Below, in pieces: positions 7,967 to 17,519 of a stretch of 64,000 nucleotides of DNA (positions are counted from its first letter, which is position 1; each line of letters begins with the position of its first letter). The DNA is from Planctomycetota bacterium (GTDB lineage Bacteria > Planctomycetota > UBA1135 > GCA-002748355). The stretch lies in contig PDSF01000027.1 in assembly GCA_002748355.1 (NCBI GenBank), forward strand, positions 62,001 through 126,000, read 5' to 3'. The translations under genes were made by a program, and so were the position numbers. Below the pieces are notes generated by a model that saw only the letters and a list, made by a program, of their open reading frames with translations, did no database searches and was not told where the DNA came from.

Positions 7967-10900
7967 TCACTTCGAGCGACGGATTTCGACGCCCTTTTGT
8001 GGGTTGAGGAAGAGCCCCTTCAGCTGCTGTCGTGCCGAGTTTTGCATGCGGATGTTTTGCAGCGAGTTCATCTGCAAGGCATCGAAGCTGCCCTTGCTTT
8101 TCCGCCGGGACTCTTGCTGGATCTGCTGCTGGCGCGGCAGCGGACCAAAGTTGGCCACACTGCGGTAGAAGGCATAGCTCTCTCCGTCCTTGACCAGCAC
8201 CGTCGCCTTGCCGCGCAGATCGTCGGCGATGTAAATCCCGCGCAGGTCGGTCTCGCCGGAGCGGATCCTCCCGTCGCGCGAGCCCACGACCTTGACCTGG
8301 GCCTGGGGCAGGAAGACCCCATCGCGCTTGACGTTGACGCGCAGCCGCGACTCGGCCACCCGTTCCTGGGCCTCGACCTCGAGATTCGTGCGCAGCAAGA
8401 GTCCGCTGCTTCGCAGGGCACCGCTCTGCACCAGCACCAGAAAGGCCCCGCTCTCGCGCATCGGCAGACTCAGCTCGATCTCATGTTCGCGGTATTTCGC
8501 CAAGTGCTTCAGGTCGAGTTCTTCTTCGTGGATCGGCGCGATGCCGAAGAGCTGGACCTCGCCCATGTCGCTCAGCGACTTGCGCAAGAGATAGAGCCGC
8601 ATCAAGTCGACCTGGTAGACGATGAGCTTGGCGCGCTCGAGGTTGCGCAGCTTGAGCTTCATCCGCGACGGCTCATTCGGCTTCACCAGATGGAACTCTG
8701 GAAGCTTCAGCCTCTTGGCTTGGAAGAAATCGCTGGCCTCGCGAGCCTCGTTGAAGCGCTTCTTCACCTGGCTGTAGAGCTTGAGGGCGCGCTCCGGATT
8801 GCCGGCAGCGTGATAGATCTGCCCCTGCAGGAACAACGCCAAATCACGGCTCGGACTCTGGACCAAGCGCCCCTTGGCGTTGCGGAACTTCTCGGTGACC
8901 ACCCGATCCAGCAGCCGAAGAGCTTTCTCCCGCTCGCGCTTCTCGAACCAGGCATAGCCTTCAAGGTAGAGGAAATCGTCGAGCCACTCGCTCTGCGGAT
9001 GCGCCTTGGCGCCACGCCGCAAGAGAGCAATCGCCTCGTCCAAGTGATCGGCCTCCAAGGCGATGCTCGCCAGGGTAAAGAGCACCTCGTCGGCATCGGC
9101 ATCGCCAGGATAACGCACGAGGTATTCGTAGCAGAGCTGCCGCGCTCGCTGCCGCAGGTCGAGCGACGTGCCGACACGCGGGTCGTAGGCGCTGCTGCGA
9201 GCCTCCAGCTCGCTAGCCTTCAGCGTTAGGCTGCTGGCCAGCGAATACAGAGCCCCGCGCACCACGGGCAAGGCCGGGTACTTGAGCGACAAGCTGGCCA
9301 CGAAGTCCACCGAGCTGCGCAGTTCGCCCAGTCGGTCCAGGGTGCCGGCAATCTGCATTTCCTTGAGGAAAGCGGTCTCGGCGATGGCCTTGCAGATGCG
9401 CAAGGACTGTTCGAACTCCCCGCTCCGGTAGTAGGCATCAGCGACCTTCGCCGTCTTCTCAAAGCTGAGCACATAGTCTTCATCGCGGTCCTTCAGGGCC
9501 TCGAAGAGCAAGACGGTGTTCTTCGCATCCTCGCGGGCCAAGGCTAGGGTTAGCAGGCGCCGGGCCAGCTCCCTGAAGGCATTGGCGCTCAAGATATTGC
9601 GATACTCCTGGTAAAGCCCAAAGAGCAGGGTCCAAGCCTGGCTCCGACGCGGCGAGCCCTGCTCCATCTCCTCGCTGCTCAGCGCATCGAAGATCCGCTT
9701 ACCGTGCTCGAAGACCTCGTCCGGTGTCGCCCGTCGCTGGTCAGGAGATTCCTCTCCTCTCGCCAAGACCCGGATCTTCGCCGGGGCCCCGTATTCGTTG
9801 AGCGAGCTTCCCTCAAGCGAGTACACGTGCGTCGGCAGCACCCGGTATTGCCCGGGCAGGAAGCCGCGTAGCGAATAGTGAATCTGGGTCGCCCGGTGCC
9901 GCTTGTTCAGATAAAAGCGCAGGAAGCCCGCCCCCATCTCGACATGGTCGAAGTTGCCGCGCACCTCCTGCAAACGCACCACACAGCCGGCCGGTAGCGG
10001 TTCCTCAATCACCACGCTGCCGTGCTGCGAACGCCCTTCGCTCGGCTGTCGCCAGCTGAGCTGAACATCGATGCTCTCGCCAAGCGCCACGGCAGTGGCT
10101 TTGTTGAGCCACTTTTTATAGCCCTTGTTCAGGCAAGAGAATCCACTCGGCAGCGGACGATTATCCAGAATGCGCGGAGCTTGCAGGTAGGTACGAACGA
10201 TGCGGCTTTGGACCTTGGGATCGCTCTTCGGCATCTCGCGGGTCAAAGCGGAAAGCACCGCAGACCAGCTAAGCTCCCCGCGTCCCGCCGACTCCAGCCT
10301 GAGCACGACTCGGCCTTCGCCCAGATCCCTGGCGGGGATCACGATGCGCCGTCGCACTTGCTCCTTATCGAAATCGAGCACCTTGCGGTATGTGCCCACC
10401 GAAACCGTCACCGTCTCGGGCAGCTTGCTGTCGGCGCGGCGGCGTGCAGAAAGGAACTCGACGCCGAGGGCCAAGGCCAAGGCATTGCTATAGCCCCAAG
10501 GCCGGCGTGTCTGCTGGAACCATTCCTCGCCCCTTGCCAAGTGGGAGGCGTAGCCCTTGCCCTTACTCAGCGCCAGCAGCGCCCAAAGCCGTTCCGCGAT
10601 CTGCGCCGGGCTCACGCTCTCGGCGTTGGCCAAGCGCTGGGGCAGGTCGAGCTTGCTCACGATTCGCGCCTCGAGCTCGAGAGCGAGATTCGGGCGCCCC
10701 ATCAAGTGCGCGGCCAGAGCCAGTCGGCCCAGGGCGCCGAGCCCATAGGAAGCACGTTTGCGATAGAGGCTGTTGAAGCGGGCAAAGTCGCCCTTGCCGG
10801 CCACCGCCAGGGCGAGGAAGGCAAAGGTGGCCGACTCGCCATCCACCTCCCGCTGCCGCGTCTTGAGCCAGTTACTTACCCGGTAGAGGGCCCCGCTATC

Positions 10901-13900
10901 GATGCGGAAACCGGCCTGCTGCGCCCGCATCAAGAACAGGGCCGCAACCAGGTCGTTCTCGATCGAGAAGGACTTGCGTCCGCGAGCACCACCGATCCAG
11001 TAGAAGCGCCCGCCCTGTTCGCAGCTGAGCAAGCCGGCGATCACCGCTTCGACCTGCGAACGCAGGCGCTGGATGCGCCCCTTCTCCGCCGGAGCCGCCT
11101 CGCCATAGCCTTCAAGCAGCACCAGCGCCGCCAGGCCCATGGCGGCCCGGTTCCCGATGCTTGGCGCGAGATAATGCGAGCGCTTGAGGCTCAGCTGCAT
11201 CCGCGAACGTAGGCCCCCAAAGGGGAGGAGATCTTCGGGCAGATTCGGCCCGACCTCGATCACGAGCTTGCGCGCCCGGTATTCACCCTTGGGCAGTTGC
11301 AAGGGCACGTCGATACGCCCAGCCAAACGACCGGACTTCACGACGCGCTCTTCGATCCCCCAGGGCAGCACCTCGAAGCTCTGCAGCGAGGCGTCTGCAA
11401 GCTCGCCGCTCTTGGCACGGAGCAGGAGCTGGCTTTTGCCAAGGGTCTTGGCCGACAAGCTCGCCTTTCGCTCCACATGCCCCTGGCCGGCGATCTTGGC
11501 CGAGCCCTTCGCCAGCACCAAGGCGCCGGCCTGGAGCTGCCACTCCACGTCCCGCTGCTGCATGCCGAGGTTATGCAGATCGATGCGGGCCTCGGCGCGG
11601 TCCCCTTCGGTCAGGACCAAGGGCAGCACGCCTTGAGCGAGCAACTCCGACTTGGTGACGACGCTGCTGCTCGCATCGCCGAAGAGCTGGCCCTTACTGA
11701 CGCCCTGCACCCGCAGTCGCCACTGAGTGCTACGCTGCGGCATCGACACTTCGATCTGGGCCTTGCCCTCGGCGTCGGTCTCCACTGCCGGAAGCCAAAC
11801 AACACTGTCATGACTGGCAGCAGAGAGCTTTTCGATTTCCCTAGCCAGTGCTCGATCGCCCTGCCCAAGCGTAGAACTCGAAGCAGCGCTGGCGATGATT
11901 TCCATCTGCTGGCCGAAGCCGTTCTCGGTCTGGGCTCTCAGACCGAAAGCAGCACCGGCGACAAAGATCTCCGACACCCTATGGGGGTCCAGCAAGCCGC
12001 CTGTCCTTTGTCCGAATCCGTTCAGATCTGAGCCAGAGATGCCACCAACGCCACGAACGAGAGAGAGGCCCTTACCAGGACTCCCCGTTGCGGGCGCGAA
12101 GTTGAAGTTCCCGGCGCCATCGTCAACCTTCTGGCTCACCACGTTATTCGGAGAAAAAACACGCTTACGCTTCTTAGCCTTAAGGCGCCCGGGCATGCCC
12201 GCCATGCCGCCCCTGAGGTCTCTCGCCCCCGACGGGGACATATCCAAGATCTCCTCCTGCCCCTCTTCGCGCTCAACCTCGCGAATGGCCTGATTGACCT
12301 TTGTCGTCTGAGCGGCGTAGCGGAAGGTGCAGGAGCTGGCCAGACGCATGTCCGTGCTGCGCTTGATGCCCTGGCCATAGAACACGTCATAGATCTTTCG
12401 AGGATCCTCTCCCCACAAATCGATCTCGGCCTGGTCGACAAAGGCCAGGGAGAATTCTCCCTGCACTGGGCGGCCGGCGCTATCCTTGGCCTCGATGCTG
12501 ATGCCGAGCTTGCCCCCAGGCAGCAGCTTCGTCTTCTTGGGCAGAATGCGGATGCTCAAGGGCTGCGCCACCTGGAATTCCTTGCGGGCGCTATGCAGCT
12601 TCCGTTTGCCCAGATCGATCATGTGCACGGCATAGGCGAAGTTGGGCGCATGCCGCTCTTCCAGCTCAAGCTCGATCCGAGTCTCCCCCTGAGCCAAGAG
12701 CCGGCTCTGATGACTCAAGACCTGCCCGCCTTCGTTGGTGATCAGGCAGAGCCTGGGCCCGGCGCGATTGATGATGCGCAGGTCGATCTTGTCACCGACC
12801 TTGCCGAACTGGACATTGGAGAGGATACGCAGCTTGACCTCATCCTCTTCGCCACTGACAAAAAAGTCCTTGCTGGCTTCGATGCGCTGCTCGAAGCGGT
12901 CGAGGCCATAAACGCGCAAGCGATGCCGGCCACCCTTGGCCAGCTGGAAGCGAGCTCGGGCTTGCCCGGTCTTTCCGTCGCTGCGGATCTCCTGACGAGC
13001 AATGGCTAGCTCGCTCACTCGACCCTTTTGCGTCTCGAGACGGCTGAGTTCCATCACCAGCTTGCGAGCGAGCTTCTTAGCATCGTGGCCGGTCACCCTG
13101 ACCTGCGCCTCGAGATCCTCACCAGCTAGATAGAGATCCCCAGGCAAGTCCAGAGCCAGCCGAAAGCCTGTCCGCTCCACGCGATACTCCGAGGCCGCTT
13201 GCGCTTGTTCCTCGGGGATTTGCGCCTGGACGATGACCTGTGCCCGATCCCAAAGCTTGGAGCTGTCGAAGGAGAAAGAGAATTCTCCTGCAGCATCCGT
13301 CGTGCCGCTCAGTAGCTGCGGTCCACGGATCTGAGTGCGCACCGTGACCTTTTTGCCGACCACCGGTCCGCCGAAGAAGTAGCGAGCCTTGACCGTGCCA
13401 CTGATCTTCTCGCCGCGGACGATCACCGGCCGCTTGGCATCGATGGAAAGGCTCACCCGTGGCGGGTTGTATCTGAGGACCGAGATAGCATGGGACCCGA
13501 GCACTCGACGCTTTTCGACGTCGTACAAGCGCAGGGTGTAGCGGCCCATGGACGCATCTTCCGGCAGCCGAAACGATGCGTGCACGGTGCCGAACTGGCT
13601 GAGCCGAAGCGGCTGACTGGCGACCATGCGCTCGGAATTGTCAAAGAGCTGCAGCTCCCAGACCTTTCGCTTGGGCACGATATAGAGCCCTCTTTCGACA
13701 TCGCGCAGCACGGCGCGTGCGAACAGCTCCTCACCGGGCCGGTAGGTCGTTCGATCGCTATACACGTGGTAACGCGGCTGCAGCCCCTTGGAATGCTGCA
13801 GGCCACGCAAGTCGAGCGTCGTCGAGATCCCACCCTCCGCCGAGCTGGCGAGGATGTAGAGCTGATCGCGGTTCTCCAGCTCTTTTCCGCGGTAGCGCCA

Positions 13901-15892
13901 AACACCATCGCTTCCGGTCTTGCCCTCGGCCACCACCTTGCGGCCGTCCGTCACCAGCACATCGACGCCGGCGGCCACCTGGTTTGTGCGGGTGTTCTGG
14001 GCATAGACGAAGAGTTCTTCGCGTGAGGATTTGCTGATGATCGAAACGTCACTGACCAGGACCAAGGAGCTGGCTTCCAGGTCACCACCATCGACCTTGA
14101 CGACGTAGGCGCCTTGCCCGGTGAAGGGCAGCTTCAGCTCCCGCTCGCTCTCCTGGTATTTGCGATACTCCGGAGTCTTCGACTCGAAGGTCTTGTCGGG
14201 CTCGATCACCTCGACCGCCAGCGAGCGGATCTCGCCCCGCCCCATGGTCCCGCGATGGAAGTTAGCCAGATCGAGCTTGTAGATCCGGACGCGGAGGCTC
14301 TTCAGGTTGCGGGTGCGGACCTTGACCTTGGCACTTTCGTCACTCTGATATACCCGCTCGGTCTCGAGCTTAAGGCTCTCTTCGCGGAGCAGCCTCATGC
14401 GCTGCCGCGCCGAACTGGCGAAGCTGCCACGGACCTTCTTATAGGTCTCGATCGCGCGCTCGTAGTCGAAGAGCTCGCCCTCGTAGAGGCGACCTATGCG
14501 GTAACGCGCCTCCGAACCCTGCTTGCTGCGTGGGTATTTGCTCGCGCAGCGCTCGTAGATCGATTTGGCCTCCTGGTAGCGCTTCTGCTGCTCGCGCATC
14601 TTGGCGAGCTTTAGGACGATGGCGGCCGCGCGAGCGTCGAGGGGGTTCTTATCGAGGAAGCTCTCATAGAGAGCAAAGGCCTGGTCGTAGGACTCCTGAC
14701 CCGCTTGCCGCAGGAGTTCGGCCTTCTTATAGGCCAAGTCGACGATGGCCCGCTGCGCCTGCATCCACCGACCATGCGCCGGGTAGCTCCGGAGGAACTG
14801 CTGCCAGACCGCCGTCGCCTGGTCGAACTTGTTCAGGCGCGTGAGCAGCATGGCCTTGTCGGAAAGGGCCAGGGGCAGCTCCTTAGCCTTCGCATCGGCG
14901 AACTGCTTGAGAAGTCGATCGATGGTCGAAATCGCCGCTTCGACCCGCCCGAGATTGGCCTCACTTTGCGCCAAGAGATACATCGCCTGCGGCGCCTTCT
15001 CGTGGCCCTCGTGCTTGGAGAGGAAGCTCCCCAGGGCATCGATACCGCGACTGAGCTGAATGCCCGGCTGGGGAACCCCGTAGGACAGGGCCAGCTCGAA
15101 ACGCGCCTCAGCAGCAAGCTGCTCCTCTAGCCCGCTGCGTAGCAAGTCTTCGAGCAGGCGCTGCGCCGGCCCCAGCTTGTTCATCCGCCGCCACGAGCGC
15201 GCCAGCCAGAGCCGCTCCTCCAGCGCCGGCTTGCCCCTTCCCGACTTTGGGTCACTGCCATAAACCGTGCCGCGCAAGTCCCGGACGATGCGCTCGAAGC
15301 GCTGCGCGGCCTGCCGCCAGTCCTTGGCGTCGAAGGCGACCTTCGCGGCCTTTTGCCCCAGCCTCAGCGACTCGGCACGAGGCAAGCGCAACTGCACGGC
15401 GAGATCCAAAAAGGCGATCGCCGCCTTGTAGTCAATAGGCTCGCGTGCGAGCGCCTTCTCCGATTGCTCGAGGTAGACCTTCGCCAAGGCCATGCGCCGA
15501 GCGACCGAGAGGATCCTCGCAACCTCTTCTTGGTAGAGGGCCGCCGCTTTCTGATACTCCCCTGCATCCTCCAAACAGCCCACGATGCCAAAGCGCGCCA
15601 AGTGCCGGTATGCGGAGTCCGGACGCGCCGCGATCAGCCCTTCGAAGGCGTGCTGCGCCTGCTGGCGTTCACCGGCAAGGAGCCGGGTATTCGCCAAGAG
15701 AAAACGCAAGCGATCCTCGGCCTCCGGCCCAGCGTCCTCAGGAAGCGCGTCGAGGCTCGCCTGCAGCTGGGTAATCGCCGATTGATAATCGCGTCCCACC
15801 AGCGCCAGCTGAGCTTGCCGGTAACTGTCCTGCACAGGCGCTAGGAGCAAGAGGGTGAGGGCGAAGAGAGTCTTCAGGGAGGAAGCGATCAT
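7967..15892 (-). CDS. Giant exported TPR / alpha-2-macroglobulin-like protein without thioester
   Basis: The 2641-residue protein begins with a signal peptide ('TLFALTLLLLAPV'). In order it shows TPR-like helical repeats (about 25-490), macroglobulin-type beta domains (about 510-1230), a Gly/Ser-rich insert with a basic 'KAKKRKR' patch (about 1230-1340), the conserved A2M/MG7-like block ('SVVWLPAVETDAEGKAQIEV', about 1360), an alpha-toroid domain like the thioester domain (about 1550-1800), a second TPR block (about 2000-2350) and a C-terminal beta module (about 2390-2600). Where family members have a 'YGCxEQ' thioester this one reads 'LPFGGLRSRMQ' (near residue 1558), so covalent trapping is not expected. 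Bacterial A2Ms are periplasmic protease traps; a structural or protein-binding role is more likely here. No pbpC partner gene is adjacent. A start at 15892 is supported by the signal peptide. Confidence 0.85.
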   Translation of the reverse strand: MIASSLKTLFALTLLLLAPVQDSYRQAQLALVGRDYQSAITQLQASLDALPEDAGPEAEDRLRFLLANTRLLAGERQQAQHAFEGLIAARPDSAYRHLARFGIVGCLEDAGEYQKAAALYQEEVARILSVARRMALAKVYLEQSEKALAREPIDYKAAIAFLDLAVQLRLPRAESLRLGQKAAKVAFDAKDWRQAAQRFERIVRDLRGTVYGSDPKSGRGKPALEERLWLARSWRRMNKLGPAQRLLEDLLRSGLEEQLAAEARFELALSYGVPQPGIQLSRGIDALGSFLSKHEGHEKAPQAMYLLAQSEANLGRVEAAISTIDRLLKQFADAKAKELPLALSDKAMLLTRLNKFDQATAVWQQFLRSYPAHGRWMQAQRAIVDLAYKKAELLRQAGQESYDQAFALYESFLDKNPLDARAAAIVLKLAKMREQQKRYQEAKSIYERCASKYPRSKQGSEARYRIGRLYEGELFDYERAIETYKKVRGSFASSARQRMRLLREESLKLETERVYQSDESAKVKVRTRNLKSLRVRIYKLDLANFHRGTMGRGEIRSLAVEVIEPDKTFESKTPEYRKYQESERELKLPFTGQGAYVVKVDGGDLEASSLVLVSDVSIISKSSREELFVYAQNTRTNQVAAGVDVLVTDGRKVVAEGKTGSDGVWRYRGKELENRDQLYILASSAEGGISTTLDLRGLQHSKGLQPRYHVYSDRTTYRPGEELFARAVLRDVERGLYIVPKRKVWELQLFDNSERMVASQPLRLSQFGTVHASFRLPEDASMGRYTLRLYDVEKRRVLGSHAISVLRYNPPRVSLSIDAKRPVIVRGEKISGTVKARYFFGGPVVGKKVTVRTQIRGPQLLSGTTDAAGEFSFSFDSSKLWDRAQVIVQAQIPEEQAQAASEYRVERTGFRLALDLPGDLYLAGEDLEAQVRVTGHDAKKLARKLVMELSRLETQKGRVSELAIARQEIRSDGKTGQARARFQLAKGGRHRLRVYGLDRFEQRIEASKDFFVSGEEDEVKLRILSNVQFGKVGDKIDLRIINRAGPRLCLITNEGGQVLSHQSRLLAQGETRIELELEERHAPNFAYAVHMIDLGKRKLHSARKEFQVAQPLSIRILPKKTKLLPGGKLGISIEAKDSAGRPVQGEFSLAFVDQAEIDLWGEDPRKIYDVFYGQGIKRSTDMRLASSCTFRYAAQTTKVNQAIREVEREEGQEEILDMSPSGARDLRGGMAGMPGRLKAKKRKRVFSPNNVVSQKVDDGAGNFNFAPATGSPGKGLSLVRGVGGISGSDLNGFGQRTGGLLDPHRVSEIFVAGAAFGLRAQTENGFGQQMEIIASAASSSTLGQGDRALAREIEKLSAASHDSVVWLPAVETDAEGKAQIEVSMPQRSTQWRLRVQGVSKGQLFGDASSSVVTKSELLAQGVLPLVLTEGDRAEARIDLHNLGMQQRDVEWQLQAGALVLAKGSAKIAGQGHVERKASLSAKTLGKSQLLLRAKSGELADASLQSFEVLPWGIEERVVKSGRLAGRIDVPLQLPKGEYRARKLVIEVGPNLPEDLLPFGGLRSRMQLSLKRSHYLAPSIGNRAAMGLAALVLLEGYGEAAPAEKGRIQRLRSQVEAVIAGLLSCEQGGRFYWIGGARGRKSFSIENDLVAALFLMRAQQAGFRIDSGALYRVSNWLKTRQREVDGESATFAFLALAVAGKGDFARFNSLYRKRASYGLGALGRLALAAHLMGRPNLALELEARIVSKLDLPQRLANAESVSPAQIAERLWALLALSKGKGYASHLARGEEWFQQTRRPWGYSNALALALGVEFLSARRRADSKLPETVTVSVGTYRKVLDFDKEQVRRRIVIPARDLGEGRVVLRLESAGRGELSWSAVLSALTREMPKSDPKVQSRIVRTYLQAPRILDNRPLPSGFSCLNKGYKKWLNKATAVALGESIDVQLSWRQPSEGRSQHGSVVIEEPLPAGCVVRLQEVRGNFDHVEMGAGFLRFYLNKRHRATQIHYSLRGFLPGQYRVLPTHVYSLEGSSLNEYGAPAKIRVLARGEESPDQRRATPDEVFEHGKRIFDALSSEEMEQGSPRRSQAWTLLFGLYQEYRNILSANAFRELARRLLTLALAREDAKNTVLLFEALKDRDEDYVLSFEKTAKVADAYYRSGEFEQSLRICKAIAETAFLKEMQIAGTLDRLGELRSSVDFVASLSLKYPALPVVRGALYSLASSLTLKASELEARSSAYDPRVGTSLDLRQRARQLCYEYLVRYPGDADADEVLFTLASIALEADHLDEAIALLRRGAKAHPQSEWLDDFLYLEGYAWFEKREREKALRLLDRVVTEKFRNAKGRLVQSPSRDLALFLQGQIYHAAGNPERALKLYSQVKKRFNEAREASDFFQAKRLKLPEFHLVKPNEPSRMKLKLRNLERAKLIVYQVDLMRLYLLRKSLSDMGEVQLFGIAPIHEEELDLKHLAKYREHEIELSLPMRESGAFLVLVQSGALRSSGLLLRTNLEVEAQERVAESRLRVNVKRDGVFLPQAQVKVVGSRDGRIRSGETDLRGIYIADDLRGKATVLVKDGESYAFYRSVANFGPLPRQQQIQQESRRKSKGSFDALQMNSLQNIRMQNSARQQLKGLFLNPQKGVEIRRSK

Positions 15893-15911
15893 CGCAGAAC
15901 TCAGTGGTTAT

Positions 15912-15940
15912 TGAGGAGCGGGCTACTGAGGAGGGGGCTA
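15912..15940. repeat. Short tandem duplication at a gene end
   Basis: Two 14-base copies, TGAGGAGCGGGCTA and TGAGGAGGGGGCTA (one mismatch), lie 15 bases apart. Copy two contains the stop codon of the next gene on the minus strand; copy one repeats that stop in frame five codons later. It looks like a small replication slip that duplicated the stop region. Confidence 0.5.
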
Positions 15941-16984
15941 TTTCCAACTCAGCTCGGTGACAGGAACTCGTCCTTGTTCCAGCGTACCGGTAAAGGCTCC
16001 TACAGTACCGCCAACGAGGCGGGCAACGGGAAAAGGCCCGCAGACCTGGACTTTATTTCCGGCTGTCGTCGTCAGACCGAGACGGTTGGCTTTGCTGTCG
16101 AGGGTAAAGGCCTGACTACGCACCCAATACCCAAGAAAGGCAGGGTCGGGAGGGATGACCCCCTGCAAGCGCGCCTCGCCCTTTGCATCTGCGACCGACG
16201 CGGTCAGCAAGAAGGGGTCGGTGTTCAGGTAGCAGCCATGAGCGCCCGCAGGCCCTAGGTCGAGGGGCAGAGGAACGCTACCCCAACTCGCTTCCTGTGT
16301 TCCGAGCATCAGCCCGAGCACCTGCTTGGGACTCAGATCGCGCACCCGGAAGACGAAGGGCTTGCCCCAGAGCACGGCGCTGGTCGGCACGTCGAGTCGC
16401 GGCACCTTGGAGTTACTGCCAGCGCAGCCGGGCTTGCCAAAGCTGAGCTGGCGACTCGTGCCTAGGGCGCCGAGGTCAAGGTCGTAGCGGCCGCGCGCCT
16501 GCCCGTAGATCCGCAGGTCGATGAGCAGACCGCCCTTCTTCGGGTCATAGACGAAGGGGCTGTCAAAAAAGAAGCGCAGAGAAAAAGTACGCGGGCCGGG
16601 AGAGCTGGCAACGATTGGCAAGTTCAGGATCCTGCGCTTAAAGACCGTGGCCAAGTCCTGATTGAGGTTGCTGACAAAGAAGCGGCTAAGGCCTGTCGCG
16701 CGCTTCGCCGAGCTGGAGCAGCGGATCTCAAGCTCGACCCCTTTCTTGGCGAAGCTCTTGCCGCCGTCGGGGCGAAAGCCGACGGCGATCAGGGTGCCCT
16801 TGCCAGCAAAGAGCCGCCCCTCGTAGTAGTGCTGGACATGCACCGAGCTCGACCGGCCAAAGGGAATGCTCGTGAAGCTCTCCCCTTCCTGCTGGGCAAA
16901 GGCGGCAGGCAGTACGGCCCGGGTCTGCGCAGAAAGAAGCGCGGCCAGAAAGAGGGAAGAGAAGGGGAGCAATAAACGAAGCAT
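15938..16984 (-). CDS. Secreted protein with planctomycete-type C-terminal domain
   Basis: From the ATG at 16984 (preceded by GGAG) the protein is 348 residues with a clear signal peptide ('MLRLLLPFSSLFLAALLSAQ'). A frame extension to 17227 is open but lacks a signal-peptide-like start. The N-terminal half is beta-rich ('YYEGRLFAGKGTLIAVGFRP', 'FSLRFFFDSPFVY'). The C-terminal ~110 residues read 'SVPLPLDLGPAGAHGCYLNT', then a Gly/Ala-linked segment and 'LGYWVRSQAFTLDSKANRLG'. I recall this pattern from many secreted planctomycete proteins of unknown function. It is likely co-transcribed with the macroglobulin gene, whose start is 45 bases downstream. I cannot assign a function. Confidence 0.75.
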   Translation of the reverse strand: MLRLLLPFSSLFLAALLSAQTRAVLPAAFAQQEGESFTSIPFGRSSSVHVQHYYEGRLFAGKGTLIAVGFRPDGGKSFAKKGVELEIRCSSSAKRATGLSRFFVSNLNQDLATVFKRRILNLPIVASSPGPRTFSLRFFFDSPFVYDPKKGGLLIDLRIYGQARGRYDLDLGALGTSRQLSFGKPGCAGSNSKVPRLDVPTSAVLWGKPFVFRVRDLSPKQVLGLMLGTQEASWGSVPLPLDLGPAGAHGCYLNTDPFLLTASVADAKGEARLQGVIPPDPAFLGYWVRSQAFTLDSKANRLGLTTTAGNKVQVCGPFPVARLVGGTVGAFTGTLEQGRVPVTELSWK

Positions 16985-17144
16985 CGGATTCTCCGTGGCG
17001 CGGGCGGGGGGAATCTTCTTCATCGGGCCGTGCGAAGCTGGAGCTTGAGCTGGAGCCGAGCGGCAACGCTCCGGTGTTAAGGAGATTTCGCCACAGAAAA
17101 GAACAAGGATCACAACCCCCGCTAGGAATACCGATATAGGGAAC

Positions 17145-17468
17145 ATGGAATTCCTCGCGCCGAACCAGAAGGCCGCCCGCCGAGTCCTGATTCTTGGAGC
17201 CCGAGCCAGCGACCTCGAAGAACTCACCCTCCGCTTTGCCGCGGCCGATCTCTGCGTCGACCTTGTCCACGCCTACGAGGACGCTCTCACCTGCTTCTAC
17301 GAGCAGGGCGGTCACAACGCGGTGTTCTTGATCGGAGCCGAGACCCAAGAGCAGCGCCGCACCGTCCTCGCCCTGCATGAAATCTCGCCAGACCTTGTGC
17401 TCGGTCAAAGCGCCAATCTGCCCGACACGCAAGCCATCCAAGAACTCGCAGCTGAAATCGAGGGCTGA
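17145..17468 (+). CDS. Small hypothetical protein upstream of comM
   Basis: This 107-residue ORF has an ATG preceded by AGGG at good distance. The sequence alternates beta and alpha segments ('RRVLILGARASDLEEL', 'VDLVHAYEDAL', 'NAVFLIGAE'), which resembles a response-regulator receiver fold. It lacks the phosphoacceptor aspartate and the conserved lysine, so if it is a receiver it is degenerate. It lies 51 bases upstream of comM in the same direction and may be co-transcribed. I do not recognise a family. It could also be a lineage-specific protein. Confidence 0.6.
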   Translation: MEFLAPNQKAARRVLILGARASDLEELTLRFAAADLCVDLVHAYEDALTCFYEQGGHNAVFLIGAETQEQRRTVLALHEISPDLVLGQSANLPDTQAIQELAAEIEG

Positions 17469-17519
17469 AGAATTCCAATCGGCGCGTGAGCTTTCGGAAC
17501 TTCGAGCGACTGCACAGGC

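Noticed and set aside
7871..9229. A 452-codon plus-strand frame, and a second at 10022-11212, opposite the macroglobulin gene
   Set aside because: Both are antisense shadows, rich in Leu/Gln/Arg/His with no family pattern. The minus-strand protein is continuous through them.
11015..11023. 'CEQ' tripeptide in the macroglobulin toroid domain, resembling a thioester
   Set aside because: The motif needs Cys-x-Glu-Gln at the domain entrance. Here C, E and Q are adjacent and lie about 65 residues later, in a helix-end 'LLSCEQGGRF' segment.
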